From Phenylobacterium aquaticum (GTDB taxonomy: Bacteria > Pseudomonadota > Alphaproteobacteria > Caulobacterales > Caulobacteraceae): a DNA stretch of 64,000 nt. The stretch is from the NCBI GenBank assembly GCA_947378305.1, contig CANCJJ010000004.1, positions 62,001-126,000 of the forward strand. The letters are read 5' to 3'. The position numbers and the translations under genes were made by a program. Below the pieces are notes generated by a model, which saw nothing but the letters and a program-made list of their open reading frames with translations, was not told where the DNA came from and did no database searches. Numbering within the stretch: position 1 is the first letter of the stretch; each line of letters opens with the position of its first letter. Below, piece by piece: positions 1 to 8,735 of this stretch.

Positions 1-1407
1 CATTACGTCGGCGGAACCAAGGCCATTCTGCAGGCCGAGGGCCGCGAGCTTCCGATTTTGGGCCATGAGCGGATCGACCTGAATCTGGCCCGGGTCGCTT
101 CGGAAATTGGCCCGGCCTATTCCAGTGGCCTGATCCATCAGTTCGGCCTGCGCATGCCCGAAGACGGCCCCGACGGGGTCGTCAATATGGGGCTGGGACT
201 GGTCTTTCGTGACGCCAGCCATGCGCCGTTTACCCCGGGTTATCTGTCACCGACGGAGACCTTCCGGGGCGGGGAGACCCTCTCGGTCGCGGGCTTGCGG
301 GTCGAGGTCACTCACGCGCCTTCGGATGCCGATGACTCTGTCACCTTCTGGTTCCCGGAGTTGGGCGTCTGTGTGCAAAACATCATCTGGCCGACCCTGT
401 TCAACATTTTTCCGATCCGGGGCGAGGCGTATCGCGATCCTCAGGTTCTGCTGAGCGGCATCGATCATGTCATCAGTCTTGGGGCCGAGCATATGCTGGG
501 GGCCCACGGCCCGCCCCTGTCCGGGGTCGATGAAATCCGCAGCCGAAGCCTGCGCTATCGCGACTCGATCCAGTTCCTCTGGGACCAGACTGTGCGGGGC
601 CTGAACAAGGGCATGACCGCAGATCGCCTGGCCCATTCCGTGGTCCTGCCCGCCGCCTGTGATGACGATTATCTGACCACCGAATTCTACGGCGTCAGCG
701 AACACCATGTCCGCCAGATCGCAATGGGCGTTCGGGGCTGGTATGACGGCGATACGGCCAAACTCTTTCCGCTTGAACCGGTCGAACGGGCAGGGCGGCT
801 TGTCGACGGATTTGGCGGTGCGGAGGTTGTCCGCGGCCGGGTTCACGAGGCTCGAACCGCCAATGATCTGCGTTGGGCTCTCGAGTTGGCCACATGGCTG
901 AGCACGCGTGCCGGGGCGGAAATCGAGGATCACAAGGCCCTGGCAGACGTCCTGCGCGACATTGCCCAAAGGACGACGGCGGCCAATATCAGGAACTGGT
1001 GTATTACGAGGGCCAGGGACCTGGACGGATCGGCGGACCTGTCGAGAACCCGCGAACACCGGCTGCGTCCGGCAACCCTGGCGCGTCTTGCCCCCGTTGA
1101 CACCCTGAACCTGCTGCGGGTCCTTTTGGATCCGGATCGGGCCTCGGGCCTGGACCAGCATATCGGACTTGCCTTTACCGATGCGGCCCCTGGCGGTCTG
1201 CACATCCGCAATTCGGTTTCCGTGGCAACTGACGGCGCGGGGGCTGAAGACCGCCTGATCCTGTCCTACGATCTTTTGACCCGAATTCTGGGAGGTGCGG
1301 AGACGCTGAACCATGCCCTGGCCTCCGGCGCGGCCCAGATTGTCGGAGACCCTGCGGCGGTCCGCCAGGCCCTGGCCTGTTACGAGGTTCCCGGGCTTAG
1401 GGGCTGA
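1..1407 (+). CDS. Alkyl sulfatase, metallo-beta-lactamase fold (5' end missing)
   Basis: The reading frame is open from base 1, so the N-terminus and most of the zinc-binding HxHxDH motif lie outside the window; the first residues, HYVGGTK, follow where that motif normally ends. The visible 468 residues match the C-terminal two thirds of SdsA1/BDS1-type linear alkyl sulfatases, which hydrolyse sulfate esters such as dodecyl sulfate to the alcohol and sulfate. Family landmarks are a GAHGPP segment near residue 175, a GWYDGD motif near 250 (the dimerisation region), and an SCP2-like C-terminal domain from about 350. Members are often periplasmic, but the signal region is not visible here. It converges with a citrate transporter gene 4 bp away. 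Family is confident; substrate is inferred. Confidence 0.85.
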   Translation, partial: HYVGGTKAILQAEGRELPILGHERIDLNLARVASEIGPAYSSGLIHQFGLRMPEDGPDGVVNMGLGLVFRDASHAPFTPGYLSPTETFRGGETLSVAGLRVEVTHAPSDADDSVTFWFPELGVCVQNIIWPTLFNIFPIRGEAYRDPQVLLSGIDHVISLGAEHMLGAHGPPLSGVDEIRSRSLRYRDSIQFLWDQTVRGLNKGMTADRLAHSVVLPAACDDDYLTTEFYGVSEHHVRQIAMGVRGWYDGDTAKLFPLEPVERAGRLVDGFGGAEVVRGRVHEARTANDLRWALELATWLSTRAGAEIEDHKALADVLRDIAQRTTAANIRNWCITRARDLDGSADLSRTREHRLRPATLARLAPVDTLNLLRVLLDPDRASGLDQHIGLAFTDAAPGGLHIRNSVSVATDGAGAEDRLILSYDLLTRILGGAETLNHALASGAAQIVGDPAAVRQALACYEVPGLRG

Positions 1408-1411
1408 GGTC

Positions 1412-2722
1412 TCAGAGCGGAAAGGCCCCGAAGGCCAAGGCCGCCAGGATCATGACGGTGCATAGCAGGACCGCCCAGCCCGCGGTGAACCTCTGGTGCC
1501 TGCCCATGTCGACCCCGGCAAGGCTCACCAGAAGCCAGGTCGAGGGGACCAGGGGGCTCAAGAGGTGGAAGGGCTGGCCCATTAGGGCGGCGCGGGCCAT
1601 GGCGGCGGGGGCGAGACCATGGTGGGCACCGGCCTCTGCCAGCACGGGCAGCATGCCGAAATAGAAGGCATCATTCGACAGGAAGAAGGTGCCCGGAAGG
1701 CTCAGGATCGCGACCACCAGGGACATGTGCGGGGCAAGACCCGGAGGCAGGGTTGCAAGGACGGCCTGGGACATGGCCTCGATCATCCCCGTGCCCTTCA
1801 AAATGCCGGTGAATATGCCTGCGGCAAAGATCAGGGCCGCCACGGACACGGCATTGCCAGCATGGCTCGCGATCATCTGTCTCTGATCTTCGAGCCGGGG
1901 AAAGTTGACCATGAGGCCCAGGGCAAGGGCCAGCATCATTAAAATGGTCAGGGGCAGGGTGGTGATGCCAAAGGCTGGAAGAATGAGGCCCGCCATCAGG
2001 GCGCTGACCAAGACAATGTTGACCCCATTGCGGCGGGTTCGAGAAGCAGGTCCGACGCGTAACTGGATAATATCCGAGGTGGGACGTGTATCGTCCAGGG
2101 AGACCTCGCCCAGTCGCCTGCGTTCGGCCCGGCCAAAGACGATGGCCATTCCGACAATCAGACCCAGACCCGCAACCATGGCCGGGATCAAGGGCAAGAA
2201 CAGGCTCGCCATGTCGAGATGCAGGGCCGCCGCTGCCCGGCCCGTCGGCCCGCCCCAGGGGGTCAGGTTCATGACGCCGCTACACAGCATGAGCAGGCAG
2301 ACCAGATAGAGGCGGTTCATGCCCAGTCTCTGATAGAGGGGCAGCATGGCTGAGCAGGCGATCAGATAGGTGGTGGAGCCATCCCCATCGAGGGAGATCA
2401 GGGTCCCCAGGGCCGCCGTGCCAAGGGTAATCCGCAAGGGGTCTGATTTGGCCAATCGGACGATTGCCGCCACCAGGGGGTCGAACAGGCCAGCGTCCGT
2501 CATGATCCCGAAGAAGAGTATGGCGAACAGCAGCATGACCGCCGTCGGGGCGAGGTCCTTGAGGCCAGAGATCATCATGGGGCCAAGGTCGGTTCCGTGC
2601 CCGGCCAGGAGGCCCACCGCCAGGGGCACAATGATCAGGGCGACCAGCGGGGTTATGCGCTGGGTCATGATGAGAACGGTAAAGGCGGCTACCATTCCAA
2701 AACCGAGGAGGGCTAGGGTCAT
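1412..2722 (-). CDS. CitMHS-family citrate transporter
   Basis: A 436-residue inner-membrane protein with about 12 hydrophobic segments. It matches the CitMHS family (metal-citrate/H+ symporters), including the LDGDGSTTY segment near residue 100 and the NLTPWGGPTGR segment near residue 150. Those two conserved loops are the basis for the call. The frame can be extended to a TTG at 2758, but the ATG at 2722 is preferred because AGAAAGG lies just upstream. It stands alone on the minus strand, convergent with the alkyl sulfatase. The likely role is uptake of citrate complexed with a divalent cation; which metal cannot be told from sequence. Confidence 0.85.
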   Translation of the reverse strand: MTLALLGFGMVAAFTVLIMTQRITPLVALIIVPLAVGLLAGHGTDLGPMMISGLKDLAPTAVMLLFAILFFGIMTDAGLFDPLVAAIVRLAKSDPLRITLGTAALGTLISLDGDGSTTYLIACSAMLPLYQRLGMNRLYLVCLLMLCSGVMNLTPWGGPTGRAAAALHLDMASLFLPLIPAMVAGLGLIVGMAIVFGRAERRRLGEVSLDDTRPTSDIIQLRVGPASRTRRNGVNIVLVSALMAGLILPAFGITTLPLTILMMLALALGLMVNFPRLEDQRQMIASHAGNAVSVAALIFAAGIFTGILKGTGMIEAMSQAVLATLPPGLAPHMSLVVAILSLPGTFFLSNDAFYFGMLPVLAEAGAHHGLAPAAMARAALMGQPFHLLSPLVPSTWLLVSLAGVDMGRHQRFTAGWAVLLCTVMILAALAFGAFPL

Positions 2723-2840
2723 GGCCTTTCTTGTTCCACAGCCCGTGCGGGTCAGCAATGTGCCGTGGAGGGCATAACCAGGTGTTTTCAGGCGGCCCGT
2801 CCGGTGTCATCCTGACCCTGAACTGAGCAGGAGCACGCAA

Positions 2841-3617
2841 ATGTTGACGGGTCGGGTTGCAGGCAAGGTTGCCCTGGTCACGGGGGCCGCGTCAGGGTTG
2901 GGGGCTGAATCGGCCCGCCGTCTGGCTCGGGAAGGGGCCGCCGTGGTTCTGACGGATCGCGCTGCGGAGGCTGGCCAAGGCCTTGCGGACGAAATTCTGA
3001 ACGCCGGGGGCAAGGCCCATTTTCTGACCCATGATGTCACCTCGCCAGAGGACTGGGCCCGGGTTGTGGAGACCACAGTCCAGACCTTCGGGCGGCTCGA
3101 CGTCCTGGTGAATAATGCCGGGATCGCCATGACCGGACTGGACCTCATGACCCACAGCCTTGAGGCCTGGCGACAAACCCTGGCCGTCAATCTGGATGGG
3201 GTTTTCCTGGGCCTGCGTTATTGCGGCCCTGCCATTGCCGCAGGCGGCCGGGGCGGCTCGGTGATCAACCTGTCCTCAATCCTGGGAAAGGTCGGGTCCG
3301 CGGGTGCAGCCGCCTATTCTGCCTCCAAGGGCGGCGTGCTTTTGCTCACCAAGTCGGCAGCCCTGGAATGGGCCCCCCTCAATATCCGGGTGAACTCGAT
3401 CCATCCGGGCTATATCGACACTCCCATGGTCGCCCAGGTCCTGCACAATGCGGAAAATGGCAATGAGGCCCGTCAGATGATCATTGGCCGACACCCGCTG
3501 GGACGACTGGGCGAGCCCCGGGAAATTGCGGATGCGGTGGTGTTTCTGGCCTCCGACGAGTCCAGCTTCATGACCGGAGGTGAGCTGGTCATTGACGGTG
3601 GCTATACTGCCCAATAG
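2841..3617 (+). CDS. SDR-family NAD(P)-dependent oxidoreductase
   Basis: A 258-residue classical short-chain dehydrogenase. It has the cofactor motif TGAASGLG near residue 15, NNAG near 92, a catalytic serine in NLSS near 146 and YSASK near 159, ending with the family C-terminus DGGYTAQ. GGAG sits 10 bp before the ATG. The protein resembles cyclopentanol or secondary alcohol dehydrogenases, but the substrate cannot be read from sequence. It is convergent with the pirin gene. One possibility is oxidation of an alcohol released by the neighbouring alkyl sulfatase; that link rests on proximity only. Confidence 0.85.
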   Translation: MLTGRVAGKVALVTGAASGLGAESARRLAREGAAVVLTDRAAEAGQGLADEILNAGGKAHFLTHDVTSPEDWARVVETTVQTFGRLDVLVNNAGIAMTGLDLMTHSLEAWRQTLAVNLDGVFLGLRYCGPAIAAGGRGGSVINLSSILGKVGSAGAAAYSASKGGVLLLTKSAALEWAPLNIRVNSIHPGYIDTPMVAQVLHNAENGNEARQMIIGRHPLGRLGEPREIADAVVFLASDESSFMTGGELVIDGGYTAQ

Positions 3618-3629
3618 CCCCTCAAGGGG

Positions 3630-4328
3630 TTAGGCGGCGTCGACGAGGACCAGTTCACTGTCCTCCAGCGCCGTGACGACCAGCCGGGGCTCATCGCGGA
3701 TCGCGGCCCCGTCCCGGGCCATGAGGGCCACGCCATTGACCTCAACCCGTCCCGTCGCCGGGACGAGATAGCCATACCGCCCTGCGGCCAGAAGGTAATC
3801 CACGGTCTCACCGGCCTTGAGAGTCGCGGCAACCACGCGGCCATTGGTCCGGATGGGCAGGGCCTCGTCATCGCCCTCCATACCAGACGCCAGGGTCACA
3901 AAACGGCCCGCCCGATCGCCTTTTGGGAAGGGCCGGGCCCCCCAGGAAGGCGCGCCGCCCGCCTGATCCGGTTCGATCCAGATCTGAAACAGGGTCGTCG
4001 GCCCTGGCTCAAGATTGTATTCCGCATGGCGAATGCCGGAGCCGGCACTCATGACCTGCACATCCCCGGCTTCGGTGCGACCATGATTGCCCAGGCTGTC
4101 CTGATGGGTAATGGCCCCTTCGCGGACATAGGTAATGATTTCCATATTGGCATGGGGATGGGGCGGAAACCCCGAATTCGGCGCGATCCGGTCATCATTC
4201 CAGACCCTGAGCGCGCCCCAGTTCATGCGGCTTGGGTCGTGATAGCTGGAGAACGAAAAGTGGTGATGGGCATCCAGCCAGCCGTGGTCTGCCGCACCCA
4301 GGCTTGAGAACTTTCGGACATCGATCAT
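3630..4328 (-). CDS. Pirin family protein (YhhW-like bicupin)
   Basis: A 232-residue bicupin. The N-terminal cupin holds the complete pirin metal set: H57 and H59 in PPHPHANME, then H101 and E103 in GIRHAE. E. coli YhhW has the same arrangement and shows quercetin 2,3-dioxygenase activity in vitro. The C-terminal cupin (about 130-232) lacks these ligands, as is usual. AAGAGG lies 9 bp upstream of the ATG. Cytoplasmic. The physiological role of bacterial pirins is mostly unsettled, so only the family is asserted. Confidence 0.9.
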   Translation of the reverse strand: MIDVRKFSSLGAADHGWLDAHHHFSFSSYHDPSRMNWGALRVWNDDRIAPNSGFPPHPHANMEIITYVREGAITHQDSLGNHGRTEAGDVQVMSAGSGIRHAEYNLEPGPTTLFQIWIEPDQAGGAPSWGARPFPKGDRAGRFVTLASGMEGDDEALPIRTNGRVVAATLKAGETVDYLLAAGRYGYLVPATGRVEVNGVALMARDGAAIRDEPRLVVTALEDSELVLVDAA

Positions 4329-4366
4329 GGGCTATGGCCTCTTGTCTGACAGGACCCCTGCGAGGT

Positions 4367-4882
4367 CTAGATGTGGGGTTTCGACAAAAATGCGATGGGG
4401 TCGCGGGTAAATTCCCCAAAACTGGCCAGGCAGCCCTGCCAGACACCAATATGGGTTTGCATGTCTTCCCGGGTCATTCGTCCGTTGAGCAGGGTCGAAT
4501 ACATGACGCTGGGCTTGCCCTCGGGGGTCAATATGCCCCGGCAGGCGAGCTGGCTGCGGTTGAAGTCATTAATCTCCGCAAGATTGGGACCCTTGAGGTC
4601 AAAGGTGCTGAACAGGGCCAGGCCCTGGCAGGTGGCTCCACTGGCGTCACAATTGACCATCTGTGCGCCGAATTTCCCGCCCGATGTTGAGATGACCAGG
4701 AAGATCTGGTCGGCGTCCTGCCGGGTGATCTCCGCCTTCGCGTTCATGGTGCCCAAGAGAGCGATCAGGCTGGCCGGGCTTCGGGCATCTAAATGCTCTA
4801 CCTTGACCGGTGCCGGTTTTGCGGTTGCCGCCAGGGCGGGACCGGAGATCAGGAAGGTCAGGGCCATTATCAGGCGATACAC
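4367..4882 (-). CDS. Secreted YbjN-like protein
   Basis: A 171-residue protein with a short signal peptide (MYRLIMALTFLISGPALA, cleavage after ALA at about residue 18). The mature part resembles the YbjN domain, with F-x-FDLKGPNLAEINDFNR near 110 and MTREDMQ near 145. Four cysteines in the mature part fit an oxidising periplasm. The GTG at 4882 is chosen because it gives the signal peptide its positive N-region and has GAGGA upstream; an internal ATG at 4867 would remove the arginine. It lies 53 bp downstream of marR on the same strand, so the two may be cotranscribed. Function unknown. Confidence 0.7.
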   Translation of the reverse strand: MYRLIMALTFLISGPALAATAKPAPVKVEHLDARSPASLIALLGTMNAKAEITRQDADQIFLVISTSGGKFGAQMVNCDASGATCQGLALFSTFDLKGPNLAEINDFNRSQLACRGILTPEGKPSVMYSTLLNGRMTREDMQTHIGVWQGCLASFGEFTRDPIAFLSKPHI

Positions 4883-4935
4883 GGCGCGAAGTCCTCAGGT
4901 CTGAAAGGTAAGGGGAAGGACAGGACGATCCGTTC

Positions 4936-5421
4936 TCAAAGTCTGACCTCTGATGGCATTTCCAGGTCGCCGAGGTCCATAAGAAAGGTCCGCATGGCCT
5001 TCAAAAACGGCAGGGCGTCGCGGAATTCCTGGTCTGTAAAGGCGTCGCGCAGGGCACCCGTCTCGTGCCGTAGCGACTTGAATACCTGGCCAGCCGCTGC
5101 GAGGCCGGCCTGGGTGACCCTTACCCGCTTCTTGCGACGGTCATCGACGTCGGACAGGACGATGACATGGCCCTTGGTTTCCATTTTTTGCAGAACGCTG
5201 GTGATCGCCCCCTTTGTGATCAAAAGGGCTCGGGCCAGCTCGACAGGGGTCTGGCCGTCGCCATTGCGAACGAAATAGCTCAGCATCTGGAACTGGGTGT
5301 AGGTCATGTCTTCCGGCAGGTGGCGGATGATGGACATCCGAAGGTAATGCCCAATCACGGCAATGTCCCCGAACACATCGACATAGGGTTGAGGCTGAAG
5401 GGAAGCGGGCCTTACGGGCAT
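4936..5421 (-). CDS. MarR-family transcriptional regulator
   Basis: A 161-residue winged-helix regulator. The recognition region (TPVELARALLITKGAITSVLQKMETKG, split across about residues 65-95) is followed by the family wing signature DVDDRRKKR. The frame continues upstream to 5523 but would then run into rnhA; the ATG at 5421 gives a normal MarR length and sits 15 bp after a perfect 7-bp inverted repeat that looks like its own operator. Neighbours on the same strand are the YbjN-like gene downstream and rnhA upstream. The ligand is unknown. Autoregulation is inferred from the operator position. Confidence 0.88.
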   Translation of the reverse strand: MPVRPASLQPQPYVDVFGDIAVIGHYLRMSIIRHLPEDMTYTQFQMLSYFVRNGDGQTPVELARALLITKGAITSVLQKMETKGHVIVLSDVDDRRKKRVRVTQAGLAAAGQVFKSLRHETGALRDAFTDQEFRDALPFLKAMRTFLMDLGDLEMPSEVRL

Positions 5422-5435
5422 GGCGAACGTCCGAA

Positions 5436-5455
5436 TTGGTTTGATGTTAAACCAA
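5436..5455 (-). promoter_or_regulatory. Palindromic operator upstream of marR
   Basis: A perfect inverted repeat, TTGGTTT-N6-AAACCAA, in the 55-bp gap between rnhA and marR. It starts 15 bp upstream of the marR ATG. Size and position are typical of MarR dimer sites that overlap the promoter of their own gene. Binding is inferred. Confidence 0.65.
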
Positions 5456-5476
5456 ATAGAAAGTCGCCCCAGGTTT

Positions 5477-5923
5477 TCAACCCCTGGCGAGGTTTTCCTG
5501 AAGACCTTTTCGGGCCAGGGCATCGGCGCGATCGTTCAATTCATGACCATTATGACCCTTGACCCAGCGCCAGTCGACGGCATGGCGGGTGCGGGCCTCG
5601 TCCAGACGCTTCCAGAGGTCCTCGTTCTTGACCGGTTTGCGATCAGCGGTCTTCCAGCCCCGGGCCTTCCAGCCGCGAATCCATTCCGTGATCCCGGTCC
5701 TGAGATACTGGCTGTCTGTGTGGAGTTCGACACGGCAGGGCTTGGTCAGGATTTCCAGGGCCTGGATCGCCGCCATGAGCTCCATGCGATTATTGGTGGT
5801 CGCAAGCTCTCCGCCACAGATTTCCTTGGACTGACCCTTGGCCATCAGGATGGCCCCCCAGCCGCCGGGCCCAGGATTTCCGGAGCAGGCCCCGTCGGTA
5901 TAGATCACGACGTCATGGCTCAT
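5477..5923 (-). CDS. rnhA: Ribonuclease HI
   Basis: A 148-residue enzyme that cleaves the RNA strand of RNA-DNA hybrids. All catalytic residues fall at their E. coli positions: D10 in [12 protein letters not shown]48 in NNRMELMA, D70 in HTDSQY, H124 in KGHNGH and D134 in NDRADALA. It overlaps the end of thrB by an ATGA junction, indicating translational coupling; thrB-rnhA adjacency is common in alphaproteobacteria. Cytoplasmic. Confidence 0.98.
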   Translation of the reverse strand: MSHDVVIYTDGACSGNPGPGGWGAILMAKGQSKEICGGELATTNNRMELMAAIQALEILTKPCRVELHTDSQYLRTGITEWIRGWKARGWKTADRKPVKNEDLWKRLDEARTRHAVDWRWVKGHNGHELNDRADALARKGLQENLARG

Positions 5924-6885
5924 TCGGGGGCGCCAAAGAGGACCAAATCGGTCGCTTCCCGATGGATGGCCAGCTTGCGTTCATACTCAAGCGGGTCCTT
6001 TGGCCGCACCAGTGCGCCCGCTGGCGTTGCCCCCCAGTCCGCAAGCCGGGTCAGGAAAAACCGCATGGCCGCGCCATGAGCCAGAATGGGCAAGGCCGCC
6101 CGCTCAGCCGGGCTCAAGGGGCGATGCTGCTCATATCCCGCCAACATGGCCCGGGCACTGGTGATGTTGAAACTGCCGTCCGCCTCAAAACACCAGGCAT
6201 TCAGGGCGATGGCCACGTCATAGGCCAGGGCGTCGAAACAGGCGAAATAGAAGTCGATCGCGCCCGCGAACTGATCCCCGCGGAAGAACACATTGTCCGG
6301 GAAGAAATCCGCATGGATGATGCCCGTGGGCAGGTCTTGGGGCCAGCTGGAGTCCAGTTTTTCAAGGTCCTTGCGCAGGGTGGCGGCCAGTCCAGGCTTT
6401 AGCGCCTCTGCATCAGCTTCCAGACGGGCGAACATGGGGCTCCAGGCCTGGTGGCCCAGATCATTTTGCCTGCGTCCCGGAAATCCGCCTACAGCCAGAT
6501 GGAGTCGAGCAAGCCCCTCTCCGGCCTGGCGGCATTGGCTGACACTGGGGCGTCTGACCGACAGGCCAGGCAGAAAGGTAACAATTGCGGCCGGTTTGCC
6601 CCGTACGGACTGCAAGACCTGTCCCCAGCGGTCCGCCACCGGGGCTGCGCTGGGAAAGCCATGATCTGAGAGCCATGTCAGCAGGTCGAGAAAAAAGGGC
6701 AGGTCCTCGGCCCGGACCCGCTTTTCGTAGATGGTCAGGAAATACCGGCCGGTCTCGGTTTCCAGCAGGAAATTCGAGTTTTCGACGCCTTCGGCCACGC
6801 CCTTCAGGGACAGGGGCAATCCCAGGTCGAATCCCGCAAGCAGGGTCTGCAGGTCTTCATCGGTAATGTCGGTATAGACGGCCAT
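5920..6885 (-). CDS. thrB: Homoserine kinase, APH-fold type
   Basis: A 321-residue enzyme that phosphorylates L-homoserine in threonine biosynthesis. It belongs to the aminoglycoside-phosphotransferase fold form of ThrB used by alphaproteobacteria, not the GHMP kinase form. Evidence is the N-terminus [13 protein letters not shown], the VENSNF segment near 40 and the catalytic loop [11 protein letters not shown] near 195. The ATG at 6885 is preferred over the one at 6912 because it gives the canonical MAVYT start. It overlaps rnhA by 4 bp and lies 69 bp downstream of ispH on the same strand. Confidence 0.95.
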   Translation of the reverse strand: MAVYTDITDEDLQTLLAGFDLGLPLSLKGVAEGVENSNFLLETETGRYFLTIYEKRVRAEDLPFFLDLLTWLSDHGFPSAAPVADRWGQVLQSVRGKPAAIVTFLPGLSVRRPSVSQCRQAGEGLARLHLAVGGFPGRRQNDLGHQAWSPMFARLEADAEALKPGLAATLRKDLEKLDSSWPQDLPTGIIHADFFPDNVFFRGDQFAGAIDFYFACFDALAYDVAIALNAWCFEADGSFNITSARAMLAGYEQHRPLSPAERAALPILAHGAAMRFFLTRLADWGATPAGALVRPKDPLEYERKLAIHREATDLVLFGAPE

Positions 6886-6954
6886 AACCCCCGGATGAGC
6901 GAGGTCGGGCATTGGGTCAAGGTGTTGGCGCGTCGAATATCGTGTCTGAACAGC

Positions 6955-7920
6955 TCAGCTTTCGGGGCCGAGCCCGCGCGGGAGCTTGAAACTGACGGTT
7001 TCCCGAGCCGATTCGACGTTCTGGACGGTCACGGCGAAGTCTTGGGAAATGCGGTCTATCACCTCCTGGACCAGGACCTCAGGGGCTGAGGCCCCCGCCG
7101 TAATGCCGAGGGTCCGGGCATCTGTCAGCCAGGCCATATCCAAATGGCTCGCATCATCGATCAAAAAGGCCTTGGGGACCCCGGCCCGCAAGGCAACTTC
7201 CACGAGACGAACGGAATTGGAAGAATTGCCCGAACCGATGACCAGCAAGAGGTCACAATTTTCCGCCACGGCCTTCACCGCCTCCTGACGGTTGGTGGTC
7301 GCGTAGCAGATGTCTTCCTTGTGGGGGGCAGCCATCGAAGGGAAGCGGCGTTGCAGGGCTGCAACAATGTCGGCCGTATCATCGACGGACAAGGTAGTCT
7401 GAGTGACGAAGGCGAGATTTTCCGGATCTCTGGGCTGAAACCGCTCGGCATCGGCAAGGGTTTCGACCAGGGCAACGGCCCCGTCCGGCAACTGGCCCAT
7501 CGTCCCTATGACTTCCGGGTGGCCCGCATGGCCAATCAGCACAATTTCGCGCCCGGATTCAAAATGCCGTTCGGCTTCAACGTGAACCTTCGAAACCAGG
7601 GGGCAGGTGGCATCGAGATAGATCATCTTCCGTGCCTGAGCCTCAAGGGACACCGATTTCGGGGCCCCATGGGCGGAAAACACCACCGGCCGGTCGGTTG
7701 GGCAGTCGTCCAGGTCCTCGACGAAAACCGCCCCTAGAGCCTTCAGCCGGTCAACAACATGGCGGTTATGGACGATTTCATGGCGCACATAGATCGGCGC
7801 GCCATACCGCTCTATGGCGCGTTCGACGATCTGGATGGCCCGGTCAACGCCTGCACAAAAGCCCCTGGGCGTTGCCAGTCGGATGGTCAGGGGGCGGGTC
7901 TTTGCAGGGTCAATAGCCAT
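6955..7920 (-). CDS. ispH: 4-hydroxy-3-methylbut-2-enyl diphosphate reductase
   Basis: A 321-residue [4Fe-4S] enzyme for the last step of the MEP isoprenoid pathway, producing IPP and DMAPP. The three cluster cysteines are visible: C22 in PRGFCAGV, C106 in DATCPLV and C205 in [10 protein letters not shown]. Substrate-binding histidines (H51, H84, H134) and E136 in GHAGHPEV are also present. Length is normal. It is the first gene of an ispH-thrB-rnhA run and is divergent from the exported-protein/argS pair. Confidence 0.98.
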   Translation of the reverse strand: MAIDPAKTRPLTIRLATPRGFCAGVDRAIQIVERAIERYGAPIYVRHEIVHNRHVVDRLKALGAVFVEDLDDCPTDRPVVFSAHGAPKSVSLEAQARKMIYLDATCPLVSKVHVEAERHFESGREIVLIGHAGHPEVIGTMGQLPDGAVALVETLADAERFQPRDPENLAFVTQTTLSVDDTADIVAALQRRFPSMAAPHKEDICYATTNRQEAVKAVAENCDLLLVIGSGNSSNSVRLVEVALRAGVPKAFLIDDASHLDMAWLTDARTLGITAGASAPEVLVQEVIDRISQDFAVTVQNVESARETVSFKLPRGLGPES

Positions 7921-8048
7921 GTTGGGATATTAGGCCTTCTCACGGACTCTCGCCAGCCGCGTTGCAGCCGCAATCTTAAATCATTAGGAAGACTCCATGG
8001 CAGGCCCCATTCGGGGGGCGCGCCCCTCTTTCCAGTCTGGACGACCCC

Positions 8049-8735
8049 ATGCGCCGTTCTTCCCTGATCCTGTCCGCCTTGCTTATGGCGGGTCTTGCCC
8101 TCCCTGCGACATCCGCCCTGGCCCAGAGCCGGCGGCAGAATCCGGATGACCAGCAACAGGAGGAGGCGGCCAAGAAGAAAAAGCGGGATGCGGAGTTTGG
8201 CGATACCCAGGCCCCCTTGCCCCAGTTAAGAAATGCCGGTCCCTGCCCCTTTGTGAAGGTCCTCTACGACGCCAGTCGTTATGTGGAATTCAAGGGTGAC
8301 CAGGAGACCTCGGCCAATGTCATCTATTCCGGCGAGATTCAGAGCATTTCGGCGGGCTGCGCTTACAAGTCGACCGATCCTATTACAGTCGAGATGGACA
8401 TCCTGTTTGCCTTGGGCCGGGGGCCTCAGGCCACCTCTTCGACCAAGACCTACCGCTATTGGGTTGCGGTCACCCAGCGCAATATGTCGGTCATTGCCAA
8501 GCAGTATTTCGACCTGCCCGTGCGGTTTGCCGAGGGTGAAGACCGCACCTATGTGACGGACTCGATCAAGCACCTCGTCATCCCCCGGGCCAGCATGACC
8601 ACCTCTGGATCGAACTTCGAGGTCCTGGTCGGATTTGATGTGACGCCGAAAATGGCGGATTTTAATCGCCTCGGAAAGCGCTTCCGCCTGGATGCCGGGT
8701 CCAACCTGCCTGCTGGTGATCCGAACCCCAAATGA
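8049..8735 (+). CDS. Exported protein of unknown function, coupled to argS
   Basis: A 228-residue protein with a clear signal peptide ([22 protein letters not shown], cleavage near residue 26). A short charged low-complexity stretch rich in Q, E and K follows (about 30-55), then a globular domain. Two cysteines (in GPCPFV and AGCAYK) could form a disulfide. The start of the domain ([16 protein letters not shown]) and a repeated [22 protein letters not shown] strand pattern suggest a beta-rich fold. I recognise no named family. Its stop overlaps the argS start as ATGA, so the two are translationally coupled. Confidence 0.85.
   Translation: MRRSSLILSALLMAGLALPATSALAQSRRQNPDDQQQEEAAKKKKRDAEFGDTQAPLPQLRNAGPCPFVKVLYDASRYVEFKGDQETSANVIYSGEIQSISAGCAYKSTDPITVEMDILFALGRGPQATSSTKTYRYWVAVTQRNMSVIAKQYFDLPVRFAEGEDRTYVTDSIKHLVIPRASMTTSGSNFEVLVGFDVTPKMADFNRLGKRFRLDAGSNLPAGDPNPK

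Noticed and set aside
247-1314. 355-codon minus-strand frame across the alkyl sulfatase
   Set aside because: Shadow frame; sulfatase motifs are on the plus strand and the frame has no ribosome-binding site.
8018-8030. GGGGCGCGCCCC palindrome before the exported protein gene
   Set aside because: No loop and no T-tract; GC-rich self-complementary stretch with no consistent regulatory position.
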